Assembly (NCBI RefSeq): GCF_051401765.1
Contig: NC_135068.1
Coordinates: 558,001-622,000, forward strand
DNA length: 64,000 nucleotides
Source of the DNA: Calliopsis andreniformis
Taxonomy: Eukaryota > Arthropoda > Insecta > Hymenoptera > Andrenidae
Direction of reading: 5' to 3'
A program made the translations under genes and the position numbers. The notes beneath the pieces were generated by a model. That model was not told the DNA's origin. It did not search any database and worked only from the letters and a program-made list of their open reading frames with translations. Below, piece by piece: positions 1 through 12,180 of this stretch. Positions within the stretch are counted from its first letter, which is position 1. Each line of letters begins with the position of its first letter.

Positions 1-1979
1 TGGTTGCAATTACTTCTGTTGTACAATGGAAAAACTGTTGAATTTTTGTTGTATTTTATGCTCCTGGCGTCGACTTCTAACCCCCGTGCTATTGGATTGG
101 TGAATCATCACCCTAGGGTGAAGCCTATGTTGACCGGAACGTAGAAATGACCATCACTTTCATACTGGTTGCAATTATTCCGTTTATGCGATGGAAAAAC
201 TGTTGTATTTATATTGTATTTTATGCTTGTGGCGCTGGCACCGAAGGCCCTAACTATTCGATGTGGTGGAGCAACGCCCTCGAGTGAAGCCTAGGTTGCA
301 CGGAACGTTGAAATAACCATTAGTTTCACACTGGTTGCAATTACTCCTGTTATAAATGGAAAAATTTGTTGCATTTTTATTGCGTTTTGAGCTTCTGGCG
401 TTGACAACTAAGGCCGAAGCGATTCGATGTGCTGGAGCAACGAGCTAGAGTGAAGCCTAGGTTGCCCGGAACGTAGAAATGACCATTACTTTCACACTGG
501 TTGCAATTATTTCTATTGTACGATGGAAAAACTGTTGTATTTTTATTGTATTTTATGCCTCTGGCGTTGACTTCTAAGGCCAGAGCTATTCGATCTTGTG
601 AAGCATCGCCCTAGGGTAAAGCCTATGTCGCCCGAAACGTAGAAAGGACCATTACTTTCACACTGGTTGCAATTATGTCCTTTTATACGATGGAAAGACT
701 GTTGTATTTATATTGTGTTTTATACTTCTGGCGCTGACACCTAAGGACCTAACTATTCGATTTGGTAGAGCAACGCCCTAGAGTGAACCCTAGGTTGCTC
801 GGAACGTAGAAATGAACATTACTTTCACACTGGTTGCAATTATTCCTTTTATACGATGGAAAAACTGTTGTATCTTTATTGTAGTTTATGCTTCTGTCGT
901 TGACCTCTAAGGCCCGAGCTATTCGATCAGGTGCATCAACGCCCTACAGTGAAACCTATATTGCCCGGAACGTAGAAATAACCATTAATTTCACACTGGT
1001 TGCAATTTCTCCTGTTAGACAATGGAAAACCTGTTGTATTTTTATTGTATTTTATGCTCCTGGCGTTGACTTCTAAGGACCGTGCTATTCGATTTGGTGG
1101 AGCAACGAGCTAGAGTGAAGCCTAGGTTGCTCGGAACGTAGAAATGAACATTACTTTCACACTGGTTGCAAAAATTTTTATTATACGATGGAAAAACTGT
1201 TGTATTTTTATTGTATTTTATGCTTCTGGCGTTGACACCTAAGGCCTTAACTATTCGACGTGGTGGAGCAACGCCCTAGAGTGAAGCCTAGGTTGCCAGG
1301 AACGTAGAAATAACCATTAAAATTCACATTGGCTGCAATTACTCCGGTTATACAATGGAAAAACTGTTGTAATTTTATTGTATTTTATGCTTCTGGTGTT
1401 GACTTCCTAGGCCCGAGCTATTCGATTTCGTGCAGCAGCGCCCTAGAGTGAAACCTAGGTTTCCCGGGGAGTAGAAATACCCATTAATTTCACACTGGTT
1501 GCAACTACTCCTGTTGCACGATGGAAAAACTGGTGTACTTTTATTGTATTTTATGGTTCTGGCGTTGACTTCTAACGCCCGAGCTATTCGATCTTGTGAA
1601 GAATCTACCTAGAGTGAAGCCTAGGTCGCCAGAAACGTAGAAATGACCAATACATTCACACTGGTTGCAATTATTCCGTTTATAGGATGGAAAAACTGTA
1701 GTATTTTTATTGTATTTTATGTTTCTGGCGTTGACTTCTAAGGCCAGAGCTATTCGATTTGGTGGAGCAACGAGCTAGAGTGAAATCTTGGTTGCTCGGA
1801 ACGTAGAAATGAACATTACTTTCACACTGGTTGCAATTATTTCTATTATACGATGGAAAAAATGTTGTATTTTTATTGTAATTTATGCTTCTGTTGTTGA
1901 CTTCTAAGGCCCGAGCTAATCGATCGAGTGAAGCATCGCCCTAGAGTGAAGACTTGGAGGCCCGAAACGTAGAAATGAC

Positions 1980-2425
1980 CATTACTTTCGCTCTGGTTGC
2001 AATTATTCCTTTTAAACGATGGAAAAACTGTTGAATTTTTGTTGTATTTTATGCTCCTGGCGTTGACTTCTAAGGCCCGTGATGTTCGATCTGGTGAAGC
2101 ATCACCCTAGAGAGAAGCCTATGTTGACCGGAACGTAGAAATGACATTACTCTTACACTGGTTGCAATTATTCCTTTTATACGATGGAAAAACTGCTGTA
2201 TTTATATTGTATTTTATGCTTCTGTCGTTGACTTGTAAGTCCCGATCTATTCGATCTTGTGAAGCATCGACCTAGAGTGAAGCCTAGGCCGCCCGAAACG
2301 TAGAAATGACCATTACTTTTTACACTGGTTGCAATTATTCGTTTTATACGATGGAAAAACTGTTGTACTTATATTGTATTTTATGATTCTGGCGTTGACA
2401 CATAAGGCCCTAACAATTCGATGTG
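1980..2425. repeat. Duplicated block, copy 1 (partner 4,801-5,246)
   Basis: About 445 bp (2.7 monomers) that I read as identical to 4,801-5,246, an offset of 2,821 bp (17 monomers). Shared private variants include TTTTAAACGATGG, GTTGAATTTTTGTTG, CCCGTGATGTTCGATC, a one-base-shortened GAAATGACATTAC and CTTGTAAGTCCCGATC. Identity ends where this copy has GTGGTGCAGCAAC and the partner has GTGATGGGGCAATG. The absence of differences points to a recent copying event. Confidence 0.85.
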
Positions 2426-3403
2426 GTGCAGCAACACCCTTGAGTGAAGCCTAGTTTGCCCGGAACGTAGAAATGACCATTACTTTCACTCTGGTTGCAA
2501 TTACTCATTTTATACGATGGAAAAGCAGTCGTATTTTTATTGTATTTTGTGCTTCTTACGTTGACTTCTAAGGCCCGAGGTATTCGATCCTGTGCAGCAA
2601 CGCCCTAGTGTGAGGCCTAGGTTGCCCGGAACGTAGAAATAAACATTAATTTCACACTGGTTGCAATTACTCCTGTTATACGATGGAAAAACTGTTGCAT
2701 CTTTACTGTATTTTATGATTTTGGCGTTGACTTCTATGCCCCGTGCTATTCGATTTGGTGGAGCAACGACCTAGAGTGAAGCCTAGGTTGCTCGGAACGT
2801 AGAAATGAACATTACTTTCACACTGGTTGCAATTATTTCTATTATACGATGGAAAAACTGTTGTATTTTTATTGTATATGATGCTTCTGGCGTTGACACC
2901 TAAGGCCCTAACTATTCGATGTGGTGGAGCAGCGCCCCATAGTAAAGCCTAGGTTGCCCGGAACGTAGAAATAACCACTAATTTCACACTGGTTGCAATT
3001 ACTCCTGTTATACAACGGAAAAACTGTTGTGTTTTTATTGTATTTTATGCTTCTGGCGTTGACTTCTAAGGCCCGAGCTATTCGATCTTGTGAAGCATCG
3101 CCCTAGAGTGAAGCCAAGGTCGTCCGAAACGTAGAAATAACTATTACGTTCATACTGGTTGCAATTATTCCTTTTATACGATGGAAAAACTGTTGTAGTT
3201 ATATTGTATTTTATGCTTCTGGCGTTGACACATAAGGCCCTAACTATTCCATGTGATGGAGCAACGCCCTAGAGTGAATCCTAGGTTGCCTGGAACGTAG
3301 AAATAACCATCAATTTCACACTTGCTGCAATTACTCCTGTTATACAATGGAAAAATTGTTGTATTTTTATTGTATTTTATGCTTCTGGCGTTGACTTCTA
3401 AGG

Positions 3404-3901
3404 CCCGAGCTATTCGATTTGGTGGAGCAACGAGCTAGAGTGAAGCCTAGGTTGCCCGGAACGTAGAAATGAACATTACTTTCACACTGGTTGCAATTAT
3501 TTCTGTTATACGATGGAAAAGCTGTTGCATTTTTATTGTATTTTATGCTTCTGGCGTTTACTTCTAAGGTCCGAGCTATTCGATCTTGTGAAGCATCGCC
3601 CCAGAGTGAAGCCTAGGTCGCCCGAAACGTAGAAATTACCATTACTTTCATACTGGTTGCAATTATTCCTTTTATACGACTGAAAAACTGTTGTATTTAT
3701 ATTGTATTTTATGCTTCTGGCGTTGACACCTAAGGCCCTAACTATTCGATGTGGTGGAGCAGCGCCCCATAGTGAAGCCTAGGTTGCTCGGAACGTAGAA
3801 ATAACCATTAATTTCACACTGATTGCAATTACTCCTGTTATACAACGGAAAAACTGTTGTGTTTTTATTGTATTTTATGCTTCTGGCATTGACTTCTAAG
3901 G
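3404..3901. repeat. Exemplar A-C-B trimer, 498 bp
   Basis: A clean example of the short higher-order phrase of Domains I and III. Counting from the diagnostic segment, type A is 3,404-3,569, type C 3,570-3,735 and type B 3,736-3,901, each exactly 166 bp. The next A starts at 3,902. A carries GAGCTAGAG and leads to the TTTCTGTTATACG variant. C carries CTTGTGAAGCATCGCC and CGCCCGAAACGTAG. B carries CCCTAACTATTCGATGTGG and leads to TAATTTCACAC. The same order recurs in pieces through 24-64 kb (for example around 54.0-54.5 kb) but is often broken. Confidence 0.8.
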
Positions 3902-4356
3902 CCCGAGCTATTCGATTCGGTGGAGCAACGAGCTAGAGTGAGGCCTAGGTTGCCCGGAACGTAGAAATGAACATTACTTTCACACTGGTTGCAATTACTA
4001 CTGTTATACGTTGGACAAACTGTTGTATTTATATTGTATTTTATGCTTCTGGCGTTGACACCTAAGGCCCTAACTTTCGATGTGGTGGAGCAGCGCCCAA
4101 TAGTGAAGCCTAGGTTGCCCGGAACGTAGAAATAACCATTAATTTCACACTGGTTGCACTTACTCCTTTTATACGATAGAAAAACTGTTGTATTTTTATT
4201 GTATTTTATGCTTCTCGCGATGACTTCTAAGGCCCGAAACATTCGATCTGGTGAAGCATCGCCCTAGAGTGAAGCCTATGTTGACCGGAATGTAGAAATG
4301 AACATTACTTTCACACAGGTTGCAATCATTCCGTTTATACGATGGAAAAACTGTTG
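3868..4356. repeat. Duplicated block, copy 1 (partner 6,192-6,680)
   Basis: About 489 bp, with an offset of 2,324 bp (exactly 14 monomers). Three substitutions were seen by eye (AGGCCTAGG/AAGCCTAGG, CACCTAAGG/CAGCTAAGG, TTGACCGG/TTGACAGG). Here the sequence continues normally into type B/C monomers after 4,356 (CTGTTG then TATTTATATTG). In the partner it switches to Domain II monomers at the equivalent base. This block contains a chance 125-codon minus-strand open frame that is duplicated with it. Confidence 0.85.
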
Positions 4357-4800
4357 TATTTATATTGTATTTTATGCTTCTTGCGTTGACACCTATCGCC
4401 CTAACTATTCGATGTGGTCGAGCAACGCCCTGGAGTGAAGCCTAGGTTGCCCGGAACGTTGAAATAACCATTACTTTCACACTGGTTGCAATTACCCCTG
4501 TTATAAATGGAAAAATTTGTTGTATTTTTATTGTATTTTGTGCTTCTGGCGTTGACATCTAAGGCCCGAGCTATTGGATGTGTTGGAGCAACGCGCTAGA
4601 GTGAAGCCTAGGTCGCCCGGAACATAGAAATGACCATTACCTTCTCACTGGATGCAATAATACCTTTTATACGATGGAAAGACTGCTGTATTTATATTGT
4701 ATTTTATGCTTCTGGCGTTGACTTCTAAGGCCCGAGCTATTCGATTTGGTGGAGCAACGAGCTAGAGTGAAGCCTAGGTTGCCCGGAACGTAGAAATGAT

Positions 4801-5246
4801 CATTACTTTCGCTCTGGTTGCAATTATTCCTTTTAAACGATGGAAAAACTGTTGAATTTTTGTTGTATTTTATGCTCCTGGCGTTGACTTCTAAGGCCCG
4901 TGATGTTCGATCTGGTGAAGCATCACCCTAGAGAGAAGCCTATGTTGACCGGAACGTAGAAATGACATTACTCTTACACTGGTTGCAATTATTCCTTTTA
5001 TACGATGGAAAAACTGCTGTATTTATATTGTATTTTATGCTTCTGTCGTTGACTTGTAAGTCCCGATCTATTCGATCTTGTGAAGCATCGACCTAGAGTG
5101 AAGCCTAGGCCGCCCGAAACGTAGAAATGACCATTACTTTTTACACTGGTTGCAATTATTCGTTTTATACGATGGAAAAACTGTTGTACTTATATTGTAT
5201 TTTATGATTCTGGCGTTGACACATAAGGCCCTAACAATTCGATGTG
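4801..5246. repeat. Duplicated block, copy 2 (partner 1,980-2,425)
   Basis: Second copy of the 445-bp block described at 1,980-2,425. On the left, identity begins within the GATCATTACTTTCGCTCTGG stretch (the partner has GACC). On the right it stops just after TTCGATGTG, so the copied piece does not begin and end at a monomer boundary. Confidence 0.85.
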
Positions 5247-6191
5247 ATGGGGCAATGCCCTAGAGTGAAGCCTAGGTTGCCCGGAACGTAGAAATAACCA
5301 TTAATTTCACACTGGTTGCAATTACTCCTGTTACACGATGGAAAAACTGTTGTAGTTTTATTGTATTTTATGCTTCTGGCGTTGACTCCTAAGGCCCGAG
5401 CTATTCGATCTTGTGAAGCATCGACCTAGAGTGAAGCCTAGGCCTCCCGAAACGTAGAAATGACCATTACTTTTTACACTGGTTGCAATTATTCGTTTTA
5501 TACCATGGAAAAACTGTTGTACCTTTATTGTATTTTATGCTTCTGTCGTTGACACATAAGGCCCGAGCTATTCGATCTGGTGAAGCATCGCGCTAGAGTC
5601 AAGCCTATCTTGCCCGGAACGTAGAAATGACGATTACTTTAACTCTGGTTGTAATTATTCCTTTTAGACGATGGAAAAACAGTCGTACTTTTATTGTATT
5701 TTGTGCATCTGACGTTGACTTCTAAGGCCCGAGCTATACGATCTTGTGAAGCATCGCCCTAGAGCGAAGCCAACGTCGCCCGAAACGTAGAAATGACCAT
5801 TACTTTCACACTGGTTGGAATAATTTCTATTATACAATGGAAAAACTGTTGTACTTTTATTGTATTTTATGCTTCTGGCGTTGACCTCTGGGGTGCGAGC
5901 TATTCGACCAGTTGCAGCAACGCCCTACAGTGAAACCTAGGTTGTCCGGAACGTAGAAATAACCATTAATTTCACACTTGTTGCAAATACTCCTGTTATA
6001 CGATGGAAAAACTGTTGTATTTTTACTGTATTTTATGCTTGTGGCGTTGATTTCTAAGGACCTAGCTGTTCGATCAGGTGAAGCATCGCCCTAGACTGAA
6101 GACTGGGATGCCCGGAACGTAGAAATAACCTTTAACTTCACACTGGTTGCAATTACTCCTGTAATACGATGGAAAAAAAGTTGTATCTTTA

Positions 6192-6680
6192 TTGTATTTT
6201 ATGCTTCTGGCATTGACTTCTAAGGCCCGAGCTATTCGATTCGGTGGAGCAACGAGCTAGAGTGAAGCCTAGGTTGCCCGGAACGTAGAAATGAACATTA
6301 CTTTCACACTGGTTGCAATTACTACTGTTATACGTTGGACAAACTGTTGTATTTATATTGTATTTTATGCTTCTGGCGTTGACAGCTAAGGCCCTAACTT
6401 TCGATGTGGTGGAGCAGCGCCCAATAGTGAAGCCTAGGTTGCCCGGAACGTAGAAATAACCATTAATTTCACACTGGTTGCACTTACTCCTTTTATACGA
6501 TAGAAAAACTGTTGTATTTTTATTGTATTTTATGCTTCTCGCGATGACTTCTAAGGCCCGAAACATTCGATCTGGTGAAGCATCGCCCTAGAGTGAAGCC
6601 TATGTTGACAGGAATGTAGAAATGAACATTACTTTCACACAGGTTGCAATCATTCCGTTTATACGATGGAAAAACTGTTG
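6192..6680. repeat. Duplicated block, copy 2, ending at the Domain I/II joint
   Basis: Copy of 3,868-4,356. Its right end, CTGTTG at 6,675-6,680, is also the last base before Domain II-type sequence begins, so this duplicated block is truncated exactly at the domain joint. Confidence 0.85.
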
Positions 6681-8440
6681 CTTTTAGATTGTATTTTATG
6701 CTTCTGGCGTTGACTTCTAATGTCCAAACTCATCCACCTGGTGAGGCAACACCCTAGAGCGAACCCTAGGTTGCCCGGAACGTAGAAATGACCATTACTT
6801 TCGCACTGGTTGCAATTATTCCTCTTATACGATGGGAAATCTGTTGTATTTATATTGTATTTTATGTTTCTGGCGTGGATTTCTAAGGCCCTAACTATTC
6901 GATCGGGTGGAGCAAAGCCCTGGTGTGAAGCCTAGCTTGCCAGGAACGTAGAAATGACCATTACTTTGACATCCGTTGCATCTGCTCCTGTCATACGTTC
7001 GCAAACCTATTGTATATATTTTGTATTTTAATCATGTGCCGATGATTTCTGAGGCTCAAACTCATCTAGCTGGTGAAGCAACCCCCATGGCCGAAGCATA
7101 GGTTGCCCGGAACGTTGAAATGACCTTTACGTTCACACTGGTGGCAATTATTCCTTTTATACGATGGGAAATCTGTTGTATTTATATCGTATTTTATGCT
7201 CCTGGCGTTGACTTCTAAGGCCCTAACGATTCGATCTGGTGGAGCAACGCCCTATAGTGATGCCTAGCTGGCCCGGAACTTAGAAATGACCAATACATTG
7301 ACATTCGTTGCATCTGCTCCTGTCATACGTTCGCAAACCTGTTGTATTTATTTTGTATTTTAATCTTGTGGCGACGGTTTCAAAGGTACAAGCTCATCCA
7401 CCTGGTGAGGCAGCACCCTAGAGCGAAGCCTAGGTTGCCCGGAACGTAGAAATGACCATTACTTTCGCACAGGTTGCAATTATTCCTTTAATACGATGGG
7501 AAATCTGTTGTATTTATATTGTATTTTATGCTTCTGGCGTTGACTTCTAAGGCCCTAACTATTCGATCTGGAGGAGCAACACCCTAGAGTGAAGCCTAGC
7601 TTGCCCGGAAAGTAGAAATGACCATTACTTTGACATCCGTTGCATCTGCTCCTGTCATACGTTCGCAAACCTGTTGTATTTATTATGTATTTTAACCATG
7701 TGGCTATGGTTTCTAAGGCCCAAACTCATCCATCTGGTGAAGCAACGCCCTTGGTTGAAGCCTAGGTTGCCCGGAACGTTGAAATGACTTTTACGTTCAC
7801 ACTGGTAGCAATTATTCCTCTTATACGATTGAAAATCTATTGTATTTATATTGCATTTTATGCTCCTGGCGTTGTCTTCTAAGGCCCTAACTCTTCGATC
7901 TGGTGGAGCAACGCCGTAGAGTGAAGGCTAGGTCTCCCGGAATGTAGAAATGGCCATAACTTTCACACTGATGGCAATTACCCCTTTTATCGATTTGAAA
8001 GCCTCTTCAATTTATACTGCATTTTATGCTTCTGGCGTTGACTTCTACGGCCGTAACTATTCGATCTGGAGAGGCAACGCCCTAGAGTGAAGCCTATGCT
8101 GCCCGCACGTAGAAATGACCATTACTTTCGCACTGGTTGCAATTATTCCTTTTATAGGATGGTAATTCTGTTGTATTTATATCGTATTTTATGCTTCTGG
8201 CGTTGACTTCTAAGGCCCTAACTGTTCGATCTGGTGGAGGAACGCCCAGGACTGAAGCCTAGCTTGCCCGGAACGTAGAAATGACCATTACTTCGACCTC
8301 CGTTGCATCTGCTCCTGTCATACGTTCGCAAACCTGTTGTATTTATTTTGTATTTTAATCTTGTGGCGATGATTTCTAAGGTCCGATCTCATCCACCTGG
8401 TGAAGCAACGACCTAGAGTGGAGCCTAGGTTGCCCGCACG
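6681..8440. repeat. Duplicated block, copy 1 (partner 9,169-10,928)
   Basis: About 1.76 kb with an offset of 2,488 bp (15 monomers). Most of it is nearly identical to the partner, including rare variants such as TCTAATGTCCAAACTC and GTGGAGGAACGCCCAGGACTG. One monomer-sized patch (about 8,040-8,170 against 10,528-10,658) is clearly more divergent than the sequence on either side. The left end of this block is the left end of Domain II. Confidence 0.82.
7553..8050. repeat. Exemplar alpha-beta-delta trimer, 498 bp
   Basis: A clean three-monomer phrase of Domain II: alpha 7,553-7,718, beta 7,719-7,884 and delta 7,885-8,050, each exactly 166 bp from the diagnostic segment. Alpha shows the CGTTGCATCTG / CATACGTTCGCAAACC arm. 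Beta shows CCCTTGGTTGAAGCC, TTTTACGTTCACACTGGTAGC and CTCCTGGCG. Delta shows CTCTTCGATC, GCCGTAGAGTGAAGG and CACTGATGGC. Confidence 0.8.
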
Positions 8441-8546
8441 TAGAAATGACCGTTACTTTCGCACTGGGTGCAATTATTCCTTTTATACGATGGGATATCT
8501 GTTGTATTTAAACTGTATTTTATGCTTCTGACGTTGACTTCTAAGG
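8216..8546. repeat. Exemplar alpha-gamma dimer, 331 bp
   Basis: Alpha 8,216-8,381 (166 bp) followed by gamma 8,382-8,546 (165 bp). Gamma is one base short because CCCGGAACG is replaced by CCCGCACG. The same one-base shortening marks several gamma units in Domain II (for example near 8,099, 10,920, 13,079 and 18,551). Alternation of alpha with beta or gamma is the basic rhythm of this domain. Confidence 0.78.
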
Positions 8547-9168
8547 CCCTAACTATTCGATCTGGTGGAGCAACACCCTAGAGTGAAGTATAGCTCGCCT
8601 GGAACGTAGAAATGACCATTACTTTGATATCCGTTGCATCAGCTCCCGTCATACGTTCGCAAACCTGTTGTATTTATTTTGTATTTTAATCATGTGGCGA
8701 TGTTTTCTAAGGCCCAAACTCAGCCATCTGGTGAAGCAACGCCCTTGGCTGAAGCCTAGGTTGCCCGGAACGTTGAAATGACCTTTACGTTCACACTGGT
8801 AGCAATTATTCCTTTTATACGATGGGAAATCTGTTGTATTTATATCGTATTTTATGCTCCTGGCGTTGACTTCTAAGGCCCTAACTATACGATTTGGTGA
8901 AGCAACGCACTAGAGAGAAGCCTACCTTGCCCGCAACGTTGAAATGACCATTACTTTGACTTCCGTTGGATCTGCTCCTGTCATACGTTCGCAAACCGGT
9001 TGTATTTGTTATGTATTTCAATCAGGTGGCGACAATTTCTAAGGCCCAAGCTCATCCATCTGGTGAAGCAACGCCCTTGGTTGAAGCCTAGTTTGCCCGG
9101 AACGTTGAAATGACCATTACTTTCGCACTGGTTGCAATTACTCCTCTTATACGATGGGAAATCTGTTG

Positions 9169-10928
9169 CTTTTATATTGTATTTTATGCTTCTGGCGTTG
9201 ACTTCTAATGTCCAAACTCATCCACCTGGTGAGGCAACACCCTAGAGCGAACCCTAGGTTGCCCGGAACGTAGAAATGACCATTACTTTCGCACTGGTTG
9301 CAATTATTCCTCTTATACGATGGGAAATCTGTTGTATTTATATTGTATTTTATGTTTCTGGCGTGGACTTCTAAGGCCCTAACTATTCGATCGGGTGGAG
9401 CAAAGCCCTGGTGTGAAGCCTAGCTTGCCAGGAACGTAGAAATGACCATTACTTTGACATCCGTTGCATCTGCTCCTGTCATACGTTCGCAAACCTATTG
9501 TATATATTTTGTATTTTAATCATGTGCCGATGATTTCTGAGGCTCAAACTCATCCAGCTGGTGAAGCAACCCCCATGGCCGAAGCATAGGTTGCCCGGAA
9601 CGTTGAAATGACCTTTACGTTCACACTGGTGGCAATTATTCCTTTTATACGATGGGAAATCTGTTGTATCTATATCGTATTTTATGCTCCTGGCGTTGAC
9701 TTCTAAGGCCCTAACGATTCGATCTGGTGGAGCAACGCCCTATAGTGATGCCTAGCTGGCCCGGAACTTAGAAATGACCAATACATTGACATTCGTTGCA
9801 TCTGCTCCTGTCATACGTTCGCAAACCTGTTGTATTTATTTTGTATTTTAATCTTGTGGCGATGGTTTCAAAAGTACAAGCTCATCCACCTGGTGAGGCA
9901 GCACCCTAGAGCGAAGCCTAGGTTGCCCGGAACGTAGAAATGACCATTACTTTCGCACAGGTTGCAATTATTCCTTTTATACGATGGGAAATCTGTTGTA
10001 TTTATATTGTATTTTATGCTTCTGGCGTTGACTTCTAAGGCCCTAACTATTCGATCTGGAGGAGCAACACCCTAGAGTGAAGCCTAGCTTGCCCGGAAAG
10101 TAGAAATGACCATTACTTTGACATCCGTTGCATCTGCTCCTGTCATACGTTCGCAAACCTGTTGTATTTATTATGTATTTTAACCATGTGGCTATGGTTT
10201 CTAAGGCCCAAACTCATCCATCTGGTGAAGCAACGCCCCTGGTTGAAGCCTAGGTTGCCCGGAACGTTGAAATGACTTTTACGTTCACACTGGTAGCAAT
10301 TATTCCTCTTATACGATTGAAAATCTATTGTATTCATATTGCATTTTATGCTCCTGGCGTTGTCTTCTAAGGCCCTAACTCTTCGATCTGGTGGAGCAAC
10401 GCCGTAGAGTGAAGGCTAGGTATCCCGGAATGTAGAAATGGCCATAACTTTCACACTGATGGCAATTACCCCTTTTATCGATTTGAAAGCCTCTTGAATT
10501 TATACTGCATTTTATGCTTCTGGCGTTGACTTCCAAGACCCTAACTATTCGATTTGGTGAAGCAACGCCCGAGAGTGAAGCCTAGGTTGCCCGCTCGTAG
10601 AAATTAAAATTACTTTCGCACTGGTTTTAATTATTCCTTTTATACAATGGGAAATCTGTTGTATTTAAATCGTAGTTTATGCTTCTGGCGTTGACTTCTA
10701 AGGCCCTAACTGTTCGATCTGGTGGAGGAACGCCCAGGACTGAAGCCTAGCCTGCCCGGAACGTAGAAATGACCATTACTTCGACCTCCGTTGCATCTGC
10801 TCCTGTCATACGTTCGCAAACCTGTTGTATTTATTTTGTATTTTAATCGTGTGGCGATGATTTCTAAGGTCCGATCTCATCCACCTGGTGAAGCAACGAC
10901 CTAGAGTGGAGCCTAGGTTGCCCGCATG
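9169..10928. repeat. Duplicated block, copy 2 (partner 6,681-8,440)
   Basis: Partner of 6,681-8,440. To its left (CTGTTG at 9,163-9,168, preceded by CGATGGGAAAT) the sequence is normal Domain II. This copy therefore represents the uninterrupted arrangement, and the 6,681 copy is the one joined to Domain I. Identity fades at about 10,928, where the partner has GCACTGGGTGC and this copy has GCTCTGGTTGCAAC. Confidence 0.8.
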
Positions 10929-10929
10929 T

Positions 10930-12180
10930 AGAAATGACCATTACTTTCGCTCTGGTTGCAACTATTCCTTTTATACGATGGGAAATCTGTTGTATTTGTA
11001 TTGTATTTTATGCTTCTGGCGTTGACTTCTAAGGCCCTAAATATTCGATCTGGTGGAGCAGCGCCCTAGAGTGAAGCCTAGCTTGCCCGAAACGTAGAAG
11101 TGACCATTACTTTGACATCCGTTGCATCTGCTCCTGTCATACGATCGCAAACCTGTTGTAATTATTTTGTATTTTAATCATGTGGCGATGATTTCTAAGG
11201 CCCAAACTCAGCCATCTGCTGAAGCAATGCCCTCGGTTGAAGCCTGGGTTGCCCGGAACGCTAAAATGACCTTTACGTTCTCACTGGTAACAATTATTCC
11301 TCTTATACGATTGAAAATCTGCTGTATTTATATTGTATTTTACGCTTCTGGCATGGACTTCTAAGGCCCTAACTATTCGATCGGGTGGAGCAACGCCCTG
11401 GTGGGAAGCCTAGCTTGCCAGGAACGTTGAAATGGCCATTACTTTGACATCCGCTGCATCTGCTCCTGTCATACGGTCGCATACCTGTTGTATTTATTTT
11501 GTATTTTCATCATGTGGTGATGATTTGTAAGGCCCAAACTCAGCCATCTGGTGAAGCAACGCCCTCGGTTGAAGCCTGGGTAGCCCGGAACGCAGAAATG
11601 ACCTTTACGTTCACACTCGTAGCACCTATTGCTCTTATACGATTGAAAATCTGCTGTATTTATATTGTATTTTTTGCTCCTGGCGTTGACTTCTAAGGCC
11701 CTAACTCTTCGATCTGGTGGAGTAACGCCGTAGAGTGAAGCGTGGTTGCCCGGAATGTAGAAATACCCATTACTTTCACACTGATGGCAATTACTCCTTT
11801 TATTCTATTGAAGAACTGTCGAATTTATATTGTATTTTATGCTTCTGGCGATAAGTTCTAAGGCCCTAACTACTCGATCTGGTGGAGCAGCGCCCTAGGG
11901 TAAAGCCTAGCTTGCCCGGAACGTAGAAATGACCATTACCTTGAGATCCGTTGCATCTGTTCCTGTCATACGTTCGCAAACCTGTTGTATTTATTTTGCA
12001 TTTTAATCATGCGGCGATAATTTCTAATGCCCAAACTCGTGGATCTGGTGAAGCAATGCCCTTGGTTGAAGCCTAGGTTTCCCAGAACGATGAAATGACC
12101 TATACGTTCACACTGGTCGCAATTATTCCTATTATACGATTGAAAATCTGCTGTATTTATATTGTATTTTATGCTCCTTG
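10930..12180. repeat. Block X, short version (1.25 kb)
   Basis: This block is found again, longer by three monomers, at 14,743-16,491 and 21,043-22,791. The left part (10,930-11,695) matches at offset 3,813. The right part, from about 11,705 to 12,180, matches at offset 4,311. The difference is 498 bp, or three monomers. Shared markers include GCAATGCCCTCGGTTGAAG, the CATGGACTTC variant, TTTTCATCATGTGGTG, GGTGGAGTAACGCC and ACTCGTGGATC. The absent three monomers correspond to 15,509-16,006. Confidence 0.8.

Larger units (their letters stand above)
1..6680. repeat. Domain I: A/B/C-type satellite monomers
   Basis: About 40 monomers of the A/B/C set. Diagnostic segments from position 83 are: A, CCCGAGCTATTCGATTTGG then GGAGCAACGAGCTAG; C, CCCGAGCTATTCGATCTTG then TGAAGCATCGCCCTAG; B, CCCTAACTATTCGATGTGG then AGCAACGCCCTAG. 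The A tail leads to TTATTTCTATTATACG, the C tail to TTATTCCTTTTATACG, and the B tail to TTACTCCTGTTATACAATGG. Order is partly A-C-B but shuffled, with many private substitutions. Two internal block duplications lie here (1,980-2,425 with 4,801-5,246; 3,868-4,356 with 6,192-6,680). No gene or foreign insert is seen. The right edge is a sharp joint with Domain II. Confidence 0.9.

Noticed and set aside
3865..6566. Minus-strand open frames of 125 codons at 3,865-4,242 and 6,189-6,566, nearly identical to each other.
   Set aside because: They lie in a duplicated satellite block and so are alike because the DNA was copied. The frame crosses monomers whose length is not a multiple of 3, similar peptides occur across the array, and there is no codon bias, domain or start context. 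Not a gene.
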